A DNA stretch of 64,000 bases, from assembly GCA_002786025.1 (NCBI GenBank), contig NHNW01000002.1:1364001-1428000 (forward strand), read 5' to 3'. A program made the translations under genes and the position numbers. Numbering within the stretch: the first letter of the stretch is position 1; each line of letters starts with the position of its first letter. Below, one piece after another: positions 1 through 10,594 of the stretch. The notes under the pieces were generated by a model that worked only from the letters and a program-made list of their open reading frames with translations, had not been told where the DNA came from and ran no database searches. This DNA is from Zasmidium citrigriseum (lineage: Eukaryota > Ascomycota > Dothideomycetes > Mycosphaerellales > Mycosphaerellaceae).

Positions 1-1
1 A

Positions 2-1153
2 GTGGCGAACACTGCTCGCGTGTACACGCTCTCCCAAGCTTTTGAAGACCCTCTGCAGCGAGATTCGTTGCTGTGCACGACCTCAGCAGCAATTTTTGCT
101 GAGAGCGGTGTCAGTCGATATGGTTTTGCTGCAATGGCATTCAAGGGAAGGGCCCTTGCGAGTTTGCAACGTCAGCTGTCCGAGAGGAAACGGGGCAAAG
201 CGGCTAGCTTTTCGAGCATGTATGCTGTCGCTTTGCTCCTATATGTCGAGGTCAGTGTTCAAGTCCTTGCTTTTGAACTTGCGTACTGATTTTCCTTCCT
301 TTTCCAGTGCATCCTTGGGAACGAAGAAGACCTGGCGGCTCATGTAATGGGTCTGAGACAGCTTGTCGAAAGCTCGGACATCAACATCTTCGACAGCCCT
401 CTCTGCGTCTTTGCCACACTCTTCGCCTGCAGCTACCTCGGCGCGGCACTGCTCGACGTCGCACCCAACCTCAAACCAGTCCCATTAGGTGACGAGAGCC
501 TTATTTCTCGAGCAACTCGAGATGCACTGCAAAGCGTCCTGAAAGGACCATCGCACCTGGCACCTCGCCTCTTCACGAAGCACAAAGACTTTCTCGGCCC
601 GGCTCTCTTAGACGTAGCAATTAGGCAGCGAGCTGTCGTACACTTTGGTTGCGTTTGCTGCACGGGGCGATATCAGCCGACACCTGCCGATGTCCGGTAC
701 GTATACGGCGAGGAGATGTCGGTCGAATACCAGCTCACGGCCTTGCGAGCGGACGAAACACTGTCTCCAGCACAACACGCCGTGCGACTCGTGCTTTTCA
801 CTCTTCCTCAACCGTTCATCCTGGTGGTCTCGAGCAAGGCCGCATTTTGCAAAGCGATGTCCAAGCAGATCAAAAAGTGGCTCGTAAAAACTGATATGGT
901 AAATCTTTGGGGATCGAGGTGTGATTTGTTGTTGTGGGTGCTTTTCGCGATGGCTCATATTTCGATCGGAGAGGCGGAGTGGCCCTGGGTCTTGTCGTAT
1001 CTGTCGACTCTTATCAGCTTCATGGGTCTACAGTCAGTCGATGGAATTGAGGAAGTGCTGCTTGGGTTCTACTATCATGCGCAGTATTTCAGGGTCACGG
1101 TGGAGAAGATCTGGGAAGCACATCAGCGTTTTACTGGTGCAGTGCGAGAATAA
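2..1153 (+). CDS. Fungal-specific transcription factor, C-terminal part (5' truncated)
   Basis: The reading frame is open from the window edge, so the start and any DNA-binding domain lie outside. Exons are <2..250 and 308..1153; the 57-bp intron has GTCAGT and TTTCCAG ends and joins ...LLLYVE to CILGNEEDLAAHVMGLRQL in phase 0. The visible 364 residues are helix-rich and match the pattern of the fungal transcription factor domain found in Zn2Cys6 regulators (PF11951-like): an ALASLQRQL helix, then a LLLYVE helix, then a GNEEDLAAHVMGLRQLV segment. That assignment is from remembered family pattern, not from a search. The gene converges on the SET gene with 111 bp between stop codons. Target genes cannot be inferred. 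Confidence 0.75.
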
Positions 1154-1264
1154 GGGCAAAACGATAGGAGGTCGTACTGAAAGAAGAATACTCAGCTGTA
1201 CTCAATCTGATAATCACTCCTTCCTTTTCAAACGCTCAAAGCTGAGCACACAATCCAATGGAGT

Positions 1265-2342
1265 TTAGGCATTCTCTGCATCGGCGATAGCGCGCTTGAA
1301 ACTCGCAATGGACTCGTCCATCGATACCCCAGCCGGGCGAAATGCTAGTCCGGCCACCAGCCCGTGGAGCTCCTCAGCGCGAGAAGTCCAGAGTTTGAGT
1401 TCTGGTAGCTCTGTCTGTGCGTCCACCTTGCGCCTAACCATCTGAGCTTTCTGGACAATCGCCCGAGCACCCTCCCAGTAGGCGGCTTGCAAACTAGCCC
1501 CACCCATGGTCCCTTCTCTCTCAGCCAGATCAAGGAAGATTCGCAGCGGCTCAAGTACGCCTTCAGTACAGGAGTTCGGCGGGCCGAAGACAGCCTCAAG
1601 ATCTCGAGGTTCGATGTTTTGGCTCGATCCCGCCCATTCTGCAACGTCGGTCCCATTCCAGGTGTACATCATTTGCCTCATAAGACTTCTTCGTAGATCG
1701 CTGGAACGTTGCTCCAACTCGGATTTCGAGCAAAGGCTACAGAGGCATTTCTTGTGCATCAGCTTGTACTGTATGAACTCTTGACGCTGGCTTGTTGGCA
1801 TGTACAGGACCTGTTCAGCATAGGAGAAGGTAAGCTCTTCGCCCTCCTCAACATCGGTTAGCACAAAGCACTCCATCATTTCGGAGTCGTTGTAGTACAT
1901 GTCGCAGTTTGGCGCACAGGAATGATTGAAACGGCTGGCGAAGACGAAGCAGCCTCTTGAGGTCCCTTTGTTGTTCAATGTGAAGTTGTTTGACACGAAT
2001 TTTGCGGCTGGAGATGTGGTGAGCGATATCTCGCCTGAAGGTAGGAACGCTGGCGATTCATCGAAGTTCCTTCTATCGATGTCGGAAAGAGAGGAGTAGG
2101 CAGCTTCGATATCTTTTAGGTTGAAGCCACCATCCTTGGTTGTGATGATCTTCATCAATGGCCTGTCGACAAGAATCTTCGTTCCTGCCTGGATGTTCTT
2201 CAACGCAAAAGCTCCATTGCCCTTGCCGCGAGTCGCTCTAACTTCATAATAGCCGTCGTTCTTTCGATCTATGTCATGTCATGTCAATATGCGGAAGCTA
2301 TGAAGGTGACTTCGAATGCATACCTGGTCCTGCTGTCAACAT
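1265..2342 (-). CDS. SET-domain protein, copy 1 of a tandem pair
   Basis: Exons (minus strand) are 2342..2324 and 2268..1265, split by a 55-bp intron (GTATGC...ACATAG), giving 340 residues. The start MLTAGPD was chosen because the intron phase then gives YYEVRATRGKGNGAFALKN, the usual opening of a SET domain. Visible motifs are NHSCAPN at about 121-127, GEELTFSYAEQ at about 149-159, and a post-SET CLCSLC cluster at about 181-186. These are the S-adenosylmethionine and lysine-channel elements of SET methyltransferases; the substrate is unknown. The protein lacks a MYND finger, so it is a short SET-only type common in fungi. The next gene upstream on the same strand is a close paralogue with an intron at the identical position and phase. 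Confidence 0.85.
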
Positions 2343-2971
2343 CCTGAGGTGAGTGGGTTGATGATGCTTGATACATCACGAGCATGTAGCCGCAGAGCTT
2401 ATGAATGTTGAAGGACAATGACTGCCAGAGCAAACATCTCTAACATCCAGAGATTTCGTCGAACACCGACAACATGCCATACACGGCGGTAGTCTACACT
2501 CGTCAGTGTCAAACTGGTGGCTTCCATGAGTCGCTCGGGACTTGTATGCCATTCGGATCAAAGGCGAGAATCGGCGATGTCGCAGAAGAATGGTGTCGAG
2601 GATGCTCGTCGAAACATCCTGCACATTCTAGTCAGCTCTAGATAGTCATGGAGACAAGAGAGGTGGTTGATGAAAGGAGATTGCTTTCGAGCGAAGTTGA
2701 CGTGAGGTCGAGTCGTGCGGACCCAGCTGCGCTTTTCATCGACTGCATCTCCATGAAGTGTTGTGCACCAGAATCTGGTGGGATGAAGAAAGAATGTAGA
2801 AACCAAGATGTGAATCAATTGCAATAGCTTCTTTCTTTGAAAAGCACAGGGGGAGATCACATTTTAGACGACGTATTAATGGCGAGAAACGTAGGAAAAG
2901 TGAGATTGATGAGCTTACAGATTGTTCCACTTGCAACCAAATTTGCATTTCCCGCATTTGCACCCCCTGGC
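2343..2971. other. Intergenic region between the two SET genes
   Basis: The 629 bp hold the 3' flank of SET copy 2 and the promoter of SET copy 1, including the duplicated block at 2653..2735. No open frame here has convincing codon structure. Confidence 0.5.
2653..2735. repeat. Upstream block duplicated with the SET pair, copy A
   Basis: This stretch, about 310-390 bp upstream of the SET copy 1 start, resembles 4569..4650, which lies about 550-630 bp upstream of the SET copy 2 start. Both run GACAAGAG, then GTGGTTGA, GAAAGGA, GTGAGGTCG and CCAGCT in the same order and orientation. The likeness is clear by eye but not exact. The simplest reading is that the tandem duplication included the upstream region. 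Confidence 0.5.
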
Positions 2972-4019
2972 TCATCGCATCGTCACACCCTTCCCGGTAA
3001 GAAATTCGCTCAATTCCTGAAATTCCTCGTCGAAAGTGCGTTGCGATGCGTCGCCTGGCGGACCGACCTGGATGCAAACGCGATAAAGATCTCGGGCTCT
3101 AGCCATCCATTGCCTCATGTTTTGCAGATCTGGCTTTTTCTTGGCCGATTCCACTTGCGCCAGCCAGCAATAGGCTTTCCTTAACTGCCCAGCGGAAACG
3201 ATTCTTTCTTCTTCTGCAGCTTTCACGAAAAGGTGAACGAAGATGGTGAATTCTTCATCTTTCCAAGCGGCAGTTTCAAGAGCGCCGTCACGGCAGAGTT
3301 GGGATGGCAAGATTGTGCTGCCTAGTGAGGCATCAAGCCCTTTCCAAATGAAAAGAAGATGCCACATGATGTTTCTCCTCATGTCGCTTCCTCGACGGAC
3401 TGGTTCTGGTGTCGTGCAGAGGGAGCACAAGCATTGCCGAAAGCCCATGTTCTCATGTTGTAGTAGTGTCTGTCGCTGATCTGTAGGTAAGTATAACAAA
3501 CCCTGTCCATAGCTCCAGGTGAGCTCTTCTCCAGCAACGACGTCCCTAATGACTTTGCCTTCCATATCGCCGTTCGATCTTGGACTGAACTCGCAATTTG
3601 GCAAGCATGAGTGATTGAAGCGAGATGCGTGAACAAAGCAGCCCCACCTGTCTTTCTCGAGCTTGAATCTGTTGGCACGGAACTTGAATAAGGGCGGGGC
3701 ATTCGTGGTCATTTGCAGACCGCCGTTGATGAGTACTGGTGCCGCGTCAAATTCTGCCCTGTCCGGAGGTGAAAGCTGTTGGTATGCAGCGTTGATGTGG
3801 TTGACGGTGATCTGATTGTGGGACATATTGAAGAGCATCAACGACCTGTCTCTCAGAATTGTCGTTCCTGCTGGGATATTGCGAAGCGCAAAGGCACCTT
3901 GACCCATGCCTGGCGATGTTCTGAGCTGGTAGTAACCGTGATTTGCTCTTGCTGGTTTGTGTTAGCTTGCCACAGAGCTCTAGAGCAGCAACATACATAC
4001 CTGGCCCTGGTGCCTGCAT
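2972..4019 (-). CDS. SET-domain protein, copy 2 of a tandem pair
   Basis: Exons are 4019..4001 and 3951..2972, with a 49-bp intron (GTATGT...AACCAG), giving 332 residues that begin MQAPGPARANHGYYQLRTSP. An in-frame ATG at 4052 would add 11 residues; I prefer 4019 because exon 1 then matches the 19-nt first exon of copy 1 exactly. Motifs are GQGAFALRN at the domain start, RFNHSCLPNC, GEELTWSYGQG and the post-SET CLCSLC cluster. Between these motifs the two copies differ widely, so the duplication is old or fast-evolving. Substrate is unknown; histone or non-histone lysine methylation are both possible. Confidence 0.85.
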
Positions 4020-4052
4020 GGTGCGACTCAGGAGGAGAGTGCCTATCTGCAT

Positions 4053-4697
4053 ATTCCATTAGCGTAACATGGGATCTTATGTGGAAAGACGCATAAAGAA
4101 ATGCCCCAGACTGAGTTTTCAAGGCAAACACGGTCTTTTCGAAAGCAAACTGAGTTCCTCGTCAGAAACTTCGTCTGGCATCCATTGCGGATCTGCCACT
4201 TCTAGTTCTTTCCGATTTGGGGTTCATTCTGGCCGATTCAATGGCCGTTGCAGTGCAGGACCGGGCTTTCCATTTGCAAGTCTTTCCCGTGCCATGATGC
4301 CGGGCTCAAGTCCTCGATTGTCGACTTGAGTGCCTGGGGCAGGTGGGAATGTTCTCGAAAGCGTCGCGTGTATGTCGAGTAATGAGCCATGACTGCCATA
4401 TCAAGTACAATTTCGCCCACAGGCAAGTGAATAATTGACGCGACAGTCGAGTTGTGGGCTGAGCAAGGAATCTGTGGAGGGTAGGAGTCCATGCATCAAG
4501 GCTGATTAGCTCTGAACGATACACGAATAGCTCGTCCAGTGCGTAGCGGTGTTTCGAAACGTAATTCAGACAAGAGTGGTGGTTGAAGAAAGGAAAGTCG
4601 TGAGAAGTGAGGTGAGGTCGGAGGCGGCGGAGCCAGCTCCGCTCGATCAACGCGAAAGAGACACGAAAGTTTGGCCATCAGCGACTTCACGTCGACC
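4053..4697. other. Divergent intergenic region, SET copy 2 / TGT
   Basis: 645 bp between two divergently transcribed starts. It contains the duplicated block at 4569..4650. I see no coding sequence; short frames here look like chance. Confidence 0.5.
4569..4650. repeat. Upstream block duplicated with the SET pair, copy B
   Basis: Partner of 2653..2735. It lies in the region shared by the SET copy 2 promoter and the promoter of the divergent tRNA-guanine transglycosylase gene, ending about 50 bp before that gene's ATG. Confidence 0.5.
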
Positions 4698-6184
4698 ATG
4701 TCGGAGGAGGATGACATGCTTCCTCGGGCGCTGCCATCTGCGCTGACATTCGAGCTCGCGGCGAAATGCTCCGTGAGTGCTGAATAACGAGACCGCTTGA
4801 CACTGACTGACTCCAACATCTTAGACCACCAAGGCCCGAGCAGCGACCCTTCAACTTCCTCATGGCCCGGTCCAACTGCCCATGTTCATGCCCGTGGCCA
4901 CTCAAGCCTCACTGAAAGGCCTCACACCAAAGCAACTTGAGGAGACGAGCTGCAGACTATGCCTCAACAACACCTACCATCTGTATGAAGGCTGGCTATG
5001 AAGAGCGAAGAGTTGGAGCTGAACAAGACATAGAGGACTGAAGCCAGGCCAGAAGACGCTGGATACCATTGGCGGAGCGCATAAGCTGCAGTCATGGCCT
5101 CACAATATCTTGACAGGTATGCTGGGGTGGATGAGAGTATGAAGAGCTTGGCTAATGGCATACAGACAGCGGCGGGTATGTGTCGATGGCATCACGCATT
5201 CCTACGTGGAAGCTCACATCTAGACAGATTCCAGATGGTCTCCCTGTTGAAGCTTGCCCAAGTCACCGAAGAGGGCGTTCGATTCCTGAGCCCGCACGAC
5301 GGAACGCCGATGTGATTCTTCCCATACCATTTCCTTGACTTGCCCCTGCTGATTTGTCTAGGCTCCTCACTCCGGAGCACTCGATATCGCTGCAGAACTC
5401 GATCGGCTCGGACATCATCATGCAGCTTGACGATGTCATCGCCACCACTTCTCCCGATCACGAACGCATTAAGGAAGCAATGCATCGGTCCGTTCGCTGG
5501 CTCGACCGCTGCATTGAGGCGCATGAGAAACCAGAGTCGCAAAACCTCTTCTGCATCATCCAAGGCGGTCTCGATTTGGAGCTTCGTCGTGAATGCTGCG
5601 AAAAGATGGTCGCTCGCGATACACCTGGCATTGCGATCGGAGGCCTCAGTGGTGGCGAGGCCAAGGCAGAGTTCTGCAAGGTCGTTGACACTTGCACTGC
5701 CTTGCTACCAACTCACAAGCCACGCTACGTGATGGGTGTCGGCTATCCAGAGGATATCCTAGTATCTGTCGCCCTGGGAGCCGACATGTTCGACTGCGTC
5801 TGGCCCACTCGCACAGCTCGATTCGGAAACGCCATCACAGATTCAGGCTGCTTCAACCTTCGGCATGCTTCATACGCCAGCGACTTCAGACCGGTCGAGG
5901 AAGGCTGTCGATGCATCTGCTGTCGGCCAGAGTCTGAGGGCGGTCTCGGCATCACCAGAGCATATATCCACCACACAGCAGCCAAGGAGACCGTTGGCGC
6001 GCATCTACTCAGTATGCACAATGTGCACTACCTCCTGGATCTCATGCGCCGGGTCAGGGAGGCCATCATCGAAGGACGGTACCCAGAGTTTTTGAAAGCA
6101 CATTTCAAGAAGCTTTACAAGGACGGCCCACCAACTTGGGCTGTTGATGCCCTTCGAGGTGTCGGAGTCGACTTGTTGGGTTGA
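4698..6184 (+). CDS. Queuine tRNA-ribosyltransferase catalytic subunit (tRNA-guanine transglycosylase)
   Basis: Six exons: 4698..4772, 4825..4982, 5034..5116, 5166..5175, 5228..5311, 5362..6184, giving 410 residues; all five introns are 49-52 bp with GT-AG ends. The enzyme replaces the wobble guanine of GU(N)-anticodon tRNAs with queuine. Seen in the sequence: DSGGFQMVSL at about 106-115 with the first catalytic aspartate, [14 protein letters not shown] near 279-292 with the nucleophile aspartate at about 281, and the zinc site CRCICC at about 319-324 with a histidine in the following SMHN segment. Length fits the eukaryotic QTRT1 type. Exon 4 is only 10 nt, yet it supplies part of DSGG, so skipping it would destroy the active site. 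No partner QTRT2 gene is visible here. Confidence 0.95.
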
Positions 6185-6341
6185 AGCCACCCAGAATGTC
6201 GCACAAGAGACCACAACGACCAATCTCCAGGCTTTTTGACAACACCAAGCGAACCAAAGTCAAGAAACTAAGCGAGTGCCACTACTTGAAAAGTTCAAGT
6301 ACTCAATACAAAGCTATCTGCAAGAAGTCAAGGATCACAGC

Positions 6342-6938
6342 TCAACGGAAACCCCAAGGCATCCTGCTGCGACTGCTGCCGTATGGACCGGGCTGAAGTC
6401 CCATGAACTGCTGCTGCATCGCCGCATGACGACGAAGGCCAGCTTGTCCGGACCAGCTCCGCCCATAGTAATCTCTGGCGTAGTCTGCTGGTGAGGCCAT
6501 ATCGACACGGGAGAATGGATTCCAGCTGTTCTCTATCGCCCCACGACGACCGATGAACGACGGATCACCCAAGCCACGATAGCCTTGCGGTCGACCTTGC
6601 CACGCTCCTCTGCTTCCTGGCCAGCCGTACATCCTTCGTGTGGTTGATGGAGTGGGTAGTGTTGGTTGCGCTGTGTATGGTGGTTCTAAAGGAGGCTGTG
6701 ATGTTGTGGTAGGTGGATGTCTCGGGAAATCGATAATGGTTGCTGACTTCCATTGTCGCTGGTCGAAAGACTGGTACTTATGGGCTGCGCTGCTCAAAGA
6801 GATGTCCCATTCCATCCCGATGCCCATATCCTCGAGAAGTGCTTCATACATGATTGTCGGTCCTGCTGCATTGCTTGCTGGATACTCGGCCAGGCCTGTC
6901 GTCTTGAATACTGCGTTTTCTCTGAAATCCCAGTGCAT
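6342..6938 (-). CDS. Unrecognised protein, Pro/Gly/Arg-rich C-terminal half
   Basis: The open frame from ATG 6938 encodes 198 residues (MHWDFRENAVF to RSRMPWGFR). I do not recognise it. The N-terminal third is acidic and mixed, the middle is Pro/Thr-rich and the end is rich in Gly, Arg, Tyr and Trp, as in many disordered or RNA-binding tails. The start is uncertain: a frame at 7029..6989 beginning MMQSMLLLNTDD could join through a GTTTCT...TTTCAG intron (6988..6917) to ENAVFKTTGL. The donor is weak. It converges on the TGT gene with 157 bp between stops. Confidence 0.5.
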   Translation of the reverse strand: MHWDFRENAVFKTTGLAEYPASNAAGPTIMYEALLEDMGIGMEWDISLSSAAHKYQSFDQRQWKSATIIDFPRHPPTTTSQPPLEPPYTAQPTLPTPSTTRRMYGWPGSRGAWQGRPQGYRGLGDPSFIGRRGAIENSWNPFSRVDMASPADYARDYYGRSWSGQAGLRRHAAMQQQFMGLQPGPYGSSRSRMPWGFR

Positions 6939-7029
6939 AGGCTCCGCTTGCGATTGTATGGCGCGAGTCGTCAATATTCGAGGTCAGAAACATGTCGTCG
7001 GTGTTGAGCAGCAGCATAGACTGCATCAT

Positions 7030-7563
7030 GCACTCATCGCCGGCGCTGACAAGTCCGGGAAGGCCGGAACCACAGTCTCAGATTGTGCTCGTATCTTTCA
7101 ATATATCAGTCTCAATGCTTCCAAATATTTCTGATATACGTTAGGGCTGACGGCATTCCATTCATCTACTCGATTGTCTCTTGCATTCAACATCCCTGCT
7201 CCTGCCCAACCTGGACCTCAGGGTTGACATGTGGATCGGCGGGGCTCGGGCCGAAAATACGCCACACAGAACCAGGTGAAAGGCTTTTTGCAGGCTAGCG
7301 GCGTCAACGTCTTGCCTCCCCCCGCCGACGACATCGACATACATCATACCGGAGTTCGGACCATTACAAAGACTTCTTCCTATGACTGCTTCTGCCGGCC
7401 AAAACTAAAACACCACATATTCAAATTGACTTTCAGCTTCTGGCGACTTGCGATAGAGTTCGGGATTCGAGACTCTTACCTTTCGACATCGACAGGCCTG
7501 ACCCTCGACACGATCACCCGATTGAACAAGCATCAAAAAAGTCTAGACCAAGGGCTTGATTGA
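7030..7563. other. Intergenic region upstream of the 487-residue protein gene
   Basis: About 530 bp between two divergent starts. I see no coding sequence and no clear core promoter element. Confidence 0.4.
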
Positions 7564-9027
7564 ATGGCGGAAAAGCTCACCGCGACACTCTTCGCAGGAA
7601 TCGCCAAAGACCGCGTGAATGAAAAGCAACCCCCCTCCCCGGGCAACGACATCGACGCCGACCGCTGCGCGGCCCTCCACAACACCCTCACCCTCTACGG
7701 CTGGTTCTGCTCCGGGAAAAAAATCTCCCAATTAACCAAGAGGACCTGGTGGTCCACGCACGGCAACGATGCCCTCAAAAAGATCCTCCGCCCGAAATTG
7801 GTGCGGTACCTGAGCAAAATTTTCGAAGTGCCGAATTATCATTTCTTCTATCATGTTTCCGGGCTCGCGAGTCCGGAGCATATGCTCAGACTTGCGGATG
7901 TGGTGGAGGATGTGGAACATGATGATCCGAGGGTGCAGGAGAAATTCCGGTTCGTGATAATTTATAAGAGTTCCGAAGCGCTGGTGAGTCAACCGGCGGG
8001 GATTGTGTTTGATCAGCAGACGAGTTTGGCGCTTTTGATGCCGACTTATCATCATGTTTTTGATCTGAAGAATGCGGATTTGCCGTGGCAGAAGATGGAG
8101 ACGATTTTGAGTGCTTATGTTGATATGGTGGAGGCGGAGAAGGCGGTGGCGATCCATGATGAGGCGACGGTGGAGATGAAGGATGCGGTCGCGGAGAGGA
8201 AAGGGGGTGATCTGGTGCAGAATAAGACTTTTGCAAGGTATCAGACGCGGCCGTGGATTTTGCAGCCTTATACGTTGGATGATTTGCATGCGTGTTTGGA
8301 TGCTTGGGCGGCGCTGGTGAGGGCTATTGAGAAGAGGGCGGGGATTAAGAAACAGTATCCGGATCCGGATGATGAGGATTATGATCCTAATGAGGAGGAG
8401 CCGCTTTGTTCGAGGGCCGCTTTGAATGTTGCTGGCATTCCGAGGGGGTTTGCGTTTGAGGTTCTGTCGCATGCACGGCAGTCGGAGATTTCTTTCATTG
8501 CCCCTGGGATTCGATTACCGAAGGTCGAGGAGTTCCTTCAACAGCCTTTCAAGCATATCCCGCAGCAATTCCCAAAGGAGACGGTGGGGATGAAAGCCCC
8601 CTTCCTCTTCCTGCGATGTCCTGGAACCGTCAGCGCGAAGGAAGCCAAATTCCGATATCCATTCTCGACCGTGGAGCAGGTGCCCTGCGGCCTCTACCTG
8701 GACGCTTTCCCGAACGCACAGAACCCCTTCGAAGATGCGTGTCGGCTGATATTACCCGTCAAGTTGGGAGACAGGAGATATGCCAGGACTTCTGATGGAC
8801 GATCGATCATCAAGAGTCATTGCGATTTGTACCAGACGGGTATCAACCCTTTCGTCATGCGGCATGGACCGAAGTTGGCTGCTGTGCTGGAGAATTGGTT
8901 GAAGCATATTGAGAGTGGGCATTGGAGTGTGAACTCGAAAGGAGTTGAAGGAGGGATTGGTGTGTGGCGACAAGCGGATACGAGAGAGCACTGGTGGAGA
9001 TATCAGAGCGAGCATTTGGTCGTTTGA
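7564..9027 (+). CDS. Unrecognised single-exon protein, 487 residues
   Basis: The intronless frame runs from ATG 7564 to TGA 9027. I do not recognise a domain. It has no signal peptide or membrane segment. An acidic low-complexity patch lies near residue 275 (PDPDDEDYDPNEEE). The C-terminal part is rich in Trp, Pro and aromatic residues and ends EHWWRYQSEHLVV. Codon use changes inside the gene: the first ~90 codons and the region after ~8490 favour C in third position, whereas 7860-8460 is G- and T-ending and purine-rich on the sense strand, which leaves long antisense frames open. Length and continuity make a real gene near certain; function is unknown. Confidence 0.8.
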   Translation: MAEKLTATLFAGIAKDRVNEKQPPSPGNDIDADRCAALHNTLTLYGWFCSGKKISQLTKRTWWSTHGNDALKKILRPKLVRYLSKIFEVPNYHFFYHVSGLASPEHMLRLADVVEDVEHDDPRVQEKFRFVIIYKSSEALVSQPAGIVFDQQTSLALLMPTYHHVFDLKNADLPWQKMETILSAYVDMVEAEKAVAIHDEATVEMKDAVAERKGGDLVQNKTFARYQTRPWILQPYTLDDLHACLDAWAALVRAIEKRAGIKKQYPDPDDEDYDPNEEEPLCSRAALNVAGIPRGFAFEVLSHARQSEISFIAPGIRLPKVEEFLQQPFKHIPQQFPKETVGMKAPFLFLRCPGTVSAKEAKFRYPFSTVEQVPCGLYLDAFPNAQNPFEDACRLILPVKLGDRRYARTSDGRSIIKSHCDLYQTGINPFVMRHGPKLAAVLENWLKHIESGHWSVNSKGVEGGIGVWRQADTREHWWRYQSEHLVV

Positions 9028-9289
9028 TGTGGAGAAGAGAAGAGACGTTGATGGACATTCTGGATTTGGTGACCTGCAGTGACAGTCTAATCTAGACAGT
9101 AGCTAACATACCAGCAGCGAGAAGAGCTGGTCAGCATAGTAATAGGATCGAGCAAGAACAGCGAAAGCAAGCCCAATCTGAAACCCGCCACCCTCCATCC
9201 AAGTTTCCCCCAGCGCCAACGCCAACTCCAATCGCCATGCAGTCATCAGTCGTCAAAGCGCACAAATACATCCAAACCCCATCATCCCT

Positions 9290-10594
9290 CTACCAAGCCA
9301 AAATCTCCTTCTGCACCCCACACCCCAGCCCCTGACAAATCTCCAAATCACTCTCCGTCACCTTTGCACTGCTCGGCAACTGCTGTCTCGCGGGCCAGAT
9401 CTCGCTCCCGATGGCCTTCTCCTTGTGGAAGTGTTCTGTGATGACATCTCTGACAGTGCTTTGGAAAAACAGGGGCCCCTTCTCCCACCGCGGATGCAGC
9501 TCGCCCGCGACAAAAACTCCCGAGTTGAGATTCTGTTGGGCTTTTTCGCAGAGCGCTTTGTCTTCGGACATGACCCGTGCGTAGGTGTCGGCGATGGTGT
9601 GGAAGTCCTCGCTAGAGGAGTGTTTGTTGCGGTAGACTTCGTAGTGCATGGAGCAGCCCGTCGCGGAGTTGGGCATGAATTTTTGGATCATCATGAAGTG
9701 TGGTCTGTCAAACATAGATCAGTAAGGTTTGATGGTTGATTTGGGGTGGTTGTAAGCTTACGACACAGACATGGAGACGTTAGGGAAGTAGTATGTGCTG
9801 TTCACATCATACCCCTTCGCGACCTGTTCCGGCGTCGGCGCCTGGTCGTGTTGGATATGGCCGTCTTTCCCCTCACAATCATGACTATCGATGGTAAGGA
9901 ACGTCGGCACATCCGGATGCGTCGTCTTGCAATGGTAGCACTCATTGAAGTTGTCAGAGAGGATCTTCCAATTATACTCCCCCTCCATCGAATACGTATG
10001 ATCCAATTCATAATCCTCGAAATTGAATTTGCTGAAGCGCGATTGCTCGTCCACTTTGGCGAAGTGTTCTTCCCAGGGCACTTCGGGTTTCTCTTTGGAG
10101 TCCATGTTGATCCAGACGAAACCGTTCTTGTCGACGTGCGTGTGGATGGGGAAGAGGCTGTTTTTGTCTTTCTCGAAATTGTCGAGAAGGTTGTAATCCG
10201 GGGCTTTGGCGAGTTTGCCGTTGAGGCCGTACGACCAGCCGTGGTAGCGACAAGATAGGATGTTCTTGCGGCCGGCGTCTTCTTCGATGACGGTGTATGC
10301 GCGGTGCCGGCAGACGTTGTGGAAGGCGTTGATTTTGCCGCTGCGGTCGACGAGGAGGAAGAAGTCGTAGTTGGCTACGTTGTAGCGCAGGAAATCGCCG
10401 GGTTGTTGTAGACGGTTCTTGTGTGTGATGAAGAGCCAGCGGCGGGAGAAGATTGCCCGTCGTTCGAGTTGATACATTTCTGAGGTGGTATACCAGGGAG
10501 TTGGCAGGGCGCGGATTGCATCTTTCTTGGGCTCGGGAGGTGCCTCCTTCTCGCCGCCGCTGCCGAAGGTGAAGAAGTTTAGGATCTTAGACAT
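9290..10594 (-). CDS. Rieske-type ring-hydroxylating / choline monooxygenase-like oxygenase alpha subunit
   Basis: Exons 10594..9762 and 9704..9290 (57-bp intron, GTAAGC...TGACAG) give 415 residues. The Rieske [2Fe-2S] site is C95-x-H97 and C115-x2-H118 in CRHRAY and SCRYHGW. The mononuclear iron site lies in SDNFNECYHCKTTHPDV, with H221 and H226 as likely ligands. This is the layout of aromatic-ring hydroxylase alpha subunits and of choline or carnitine monooxygenases; an electron-transfer reductase is required but none is nearby. There is no signal peptide, so it is probably cytosolic. Substrate cannot be told from sequence; a trimethylamine compound or an aromatic acid are both plausible. 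Confidence 0.88.

Noticed and set aside
7732..8472. 246-codon minus-strand frame
   Set aside because: It is antisense to the 487-residue gene, in its purine-rich part, and has an Ile/Arg/Leu-biased composition typical of an antisense shadow.
9746..10258. 170-codon plus-strand frame
   Set aside because: It is antisense to the Rieske oxygenase and shows no motif of its own.
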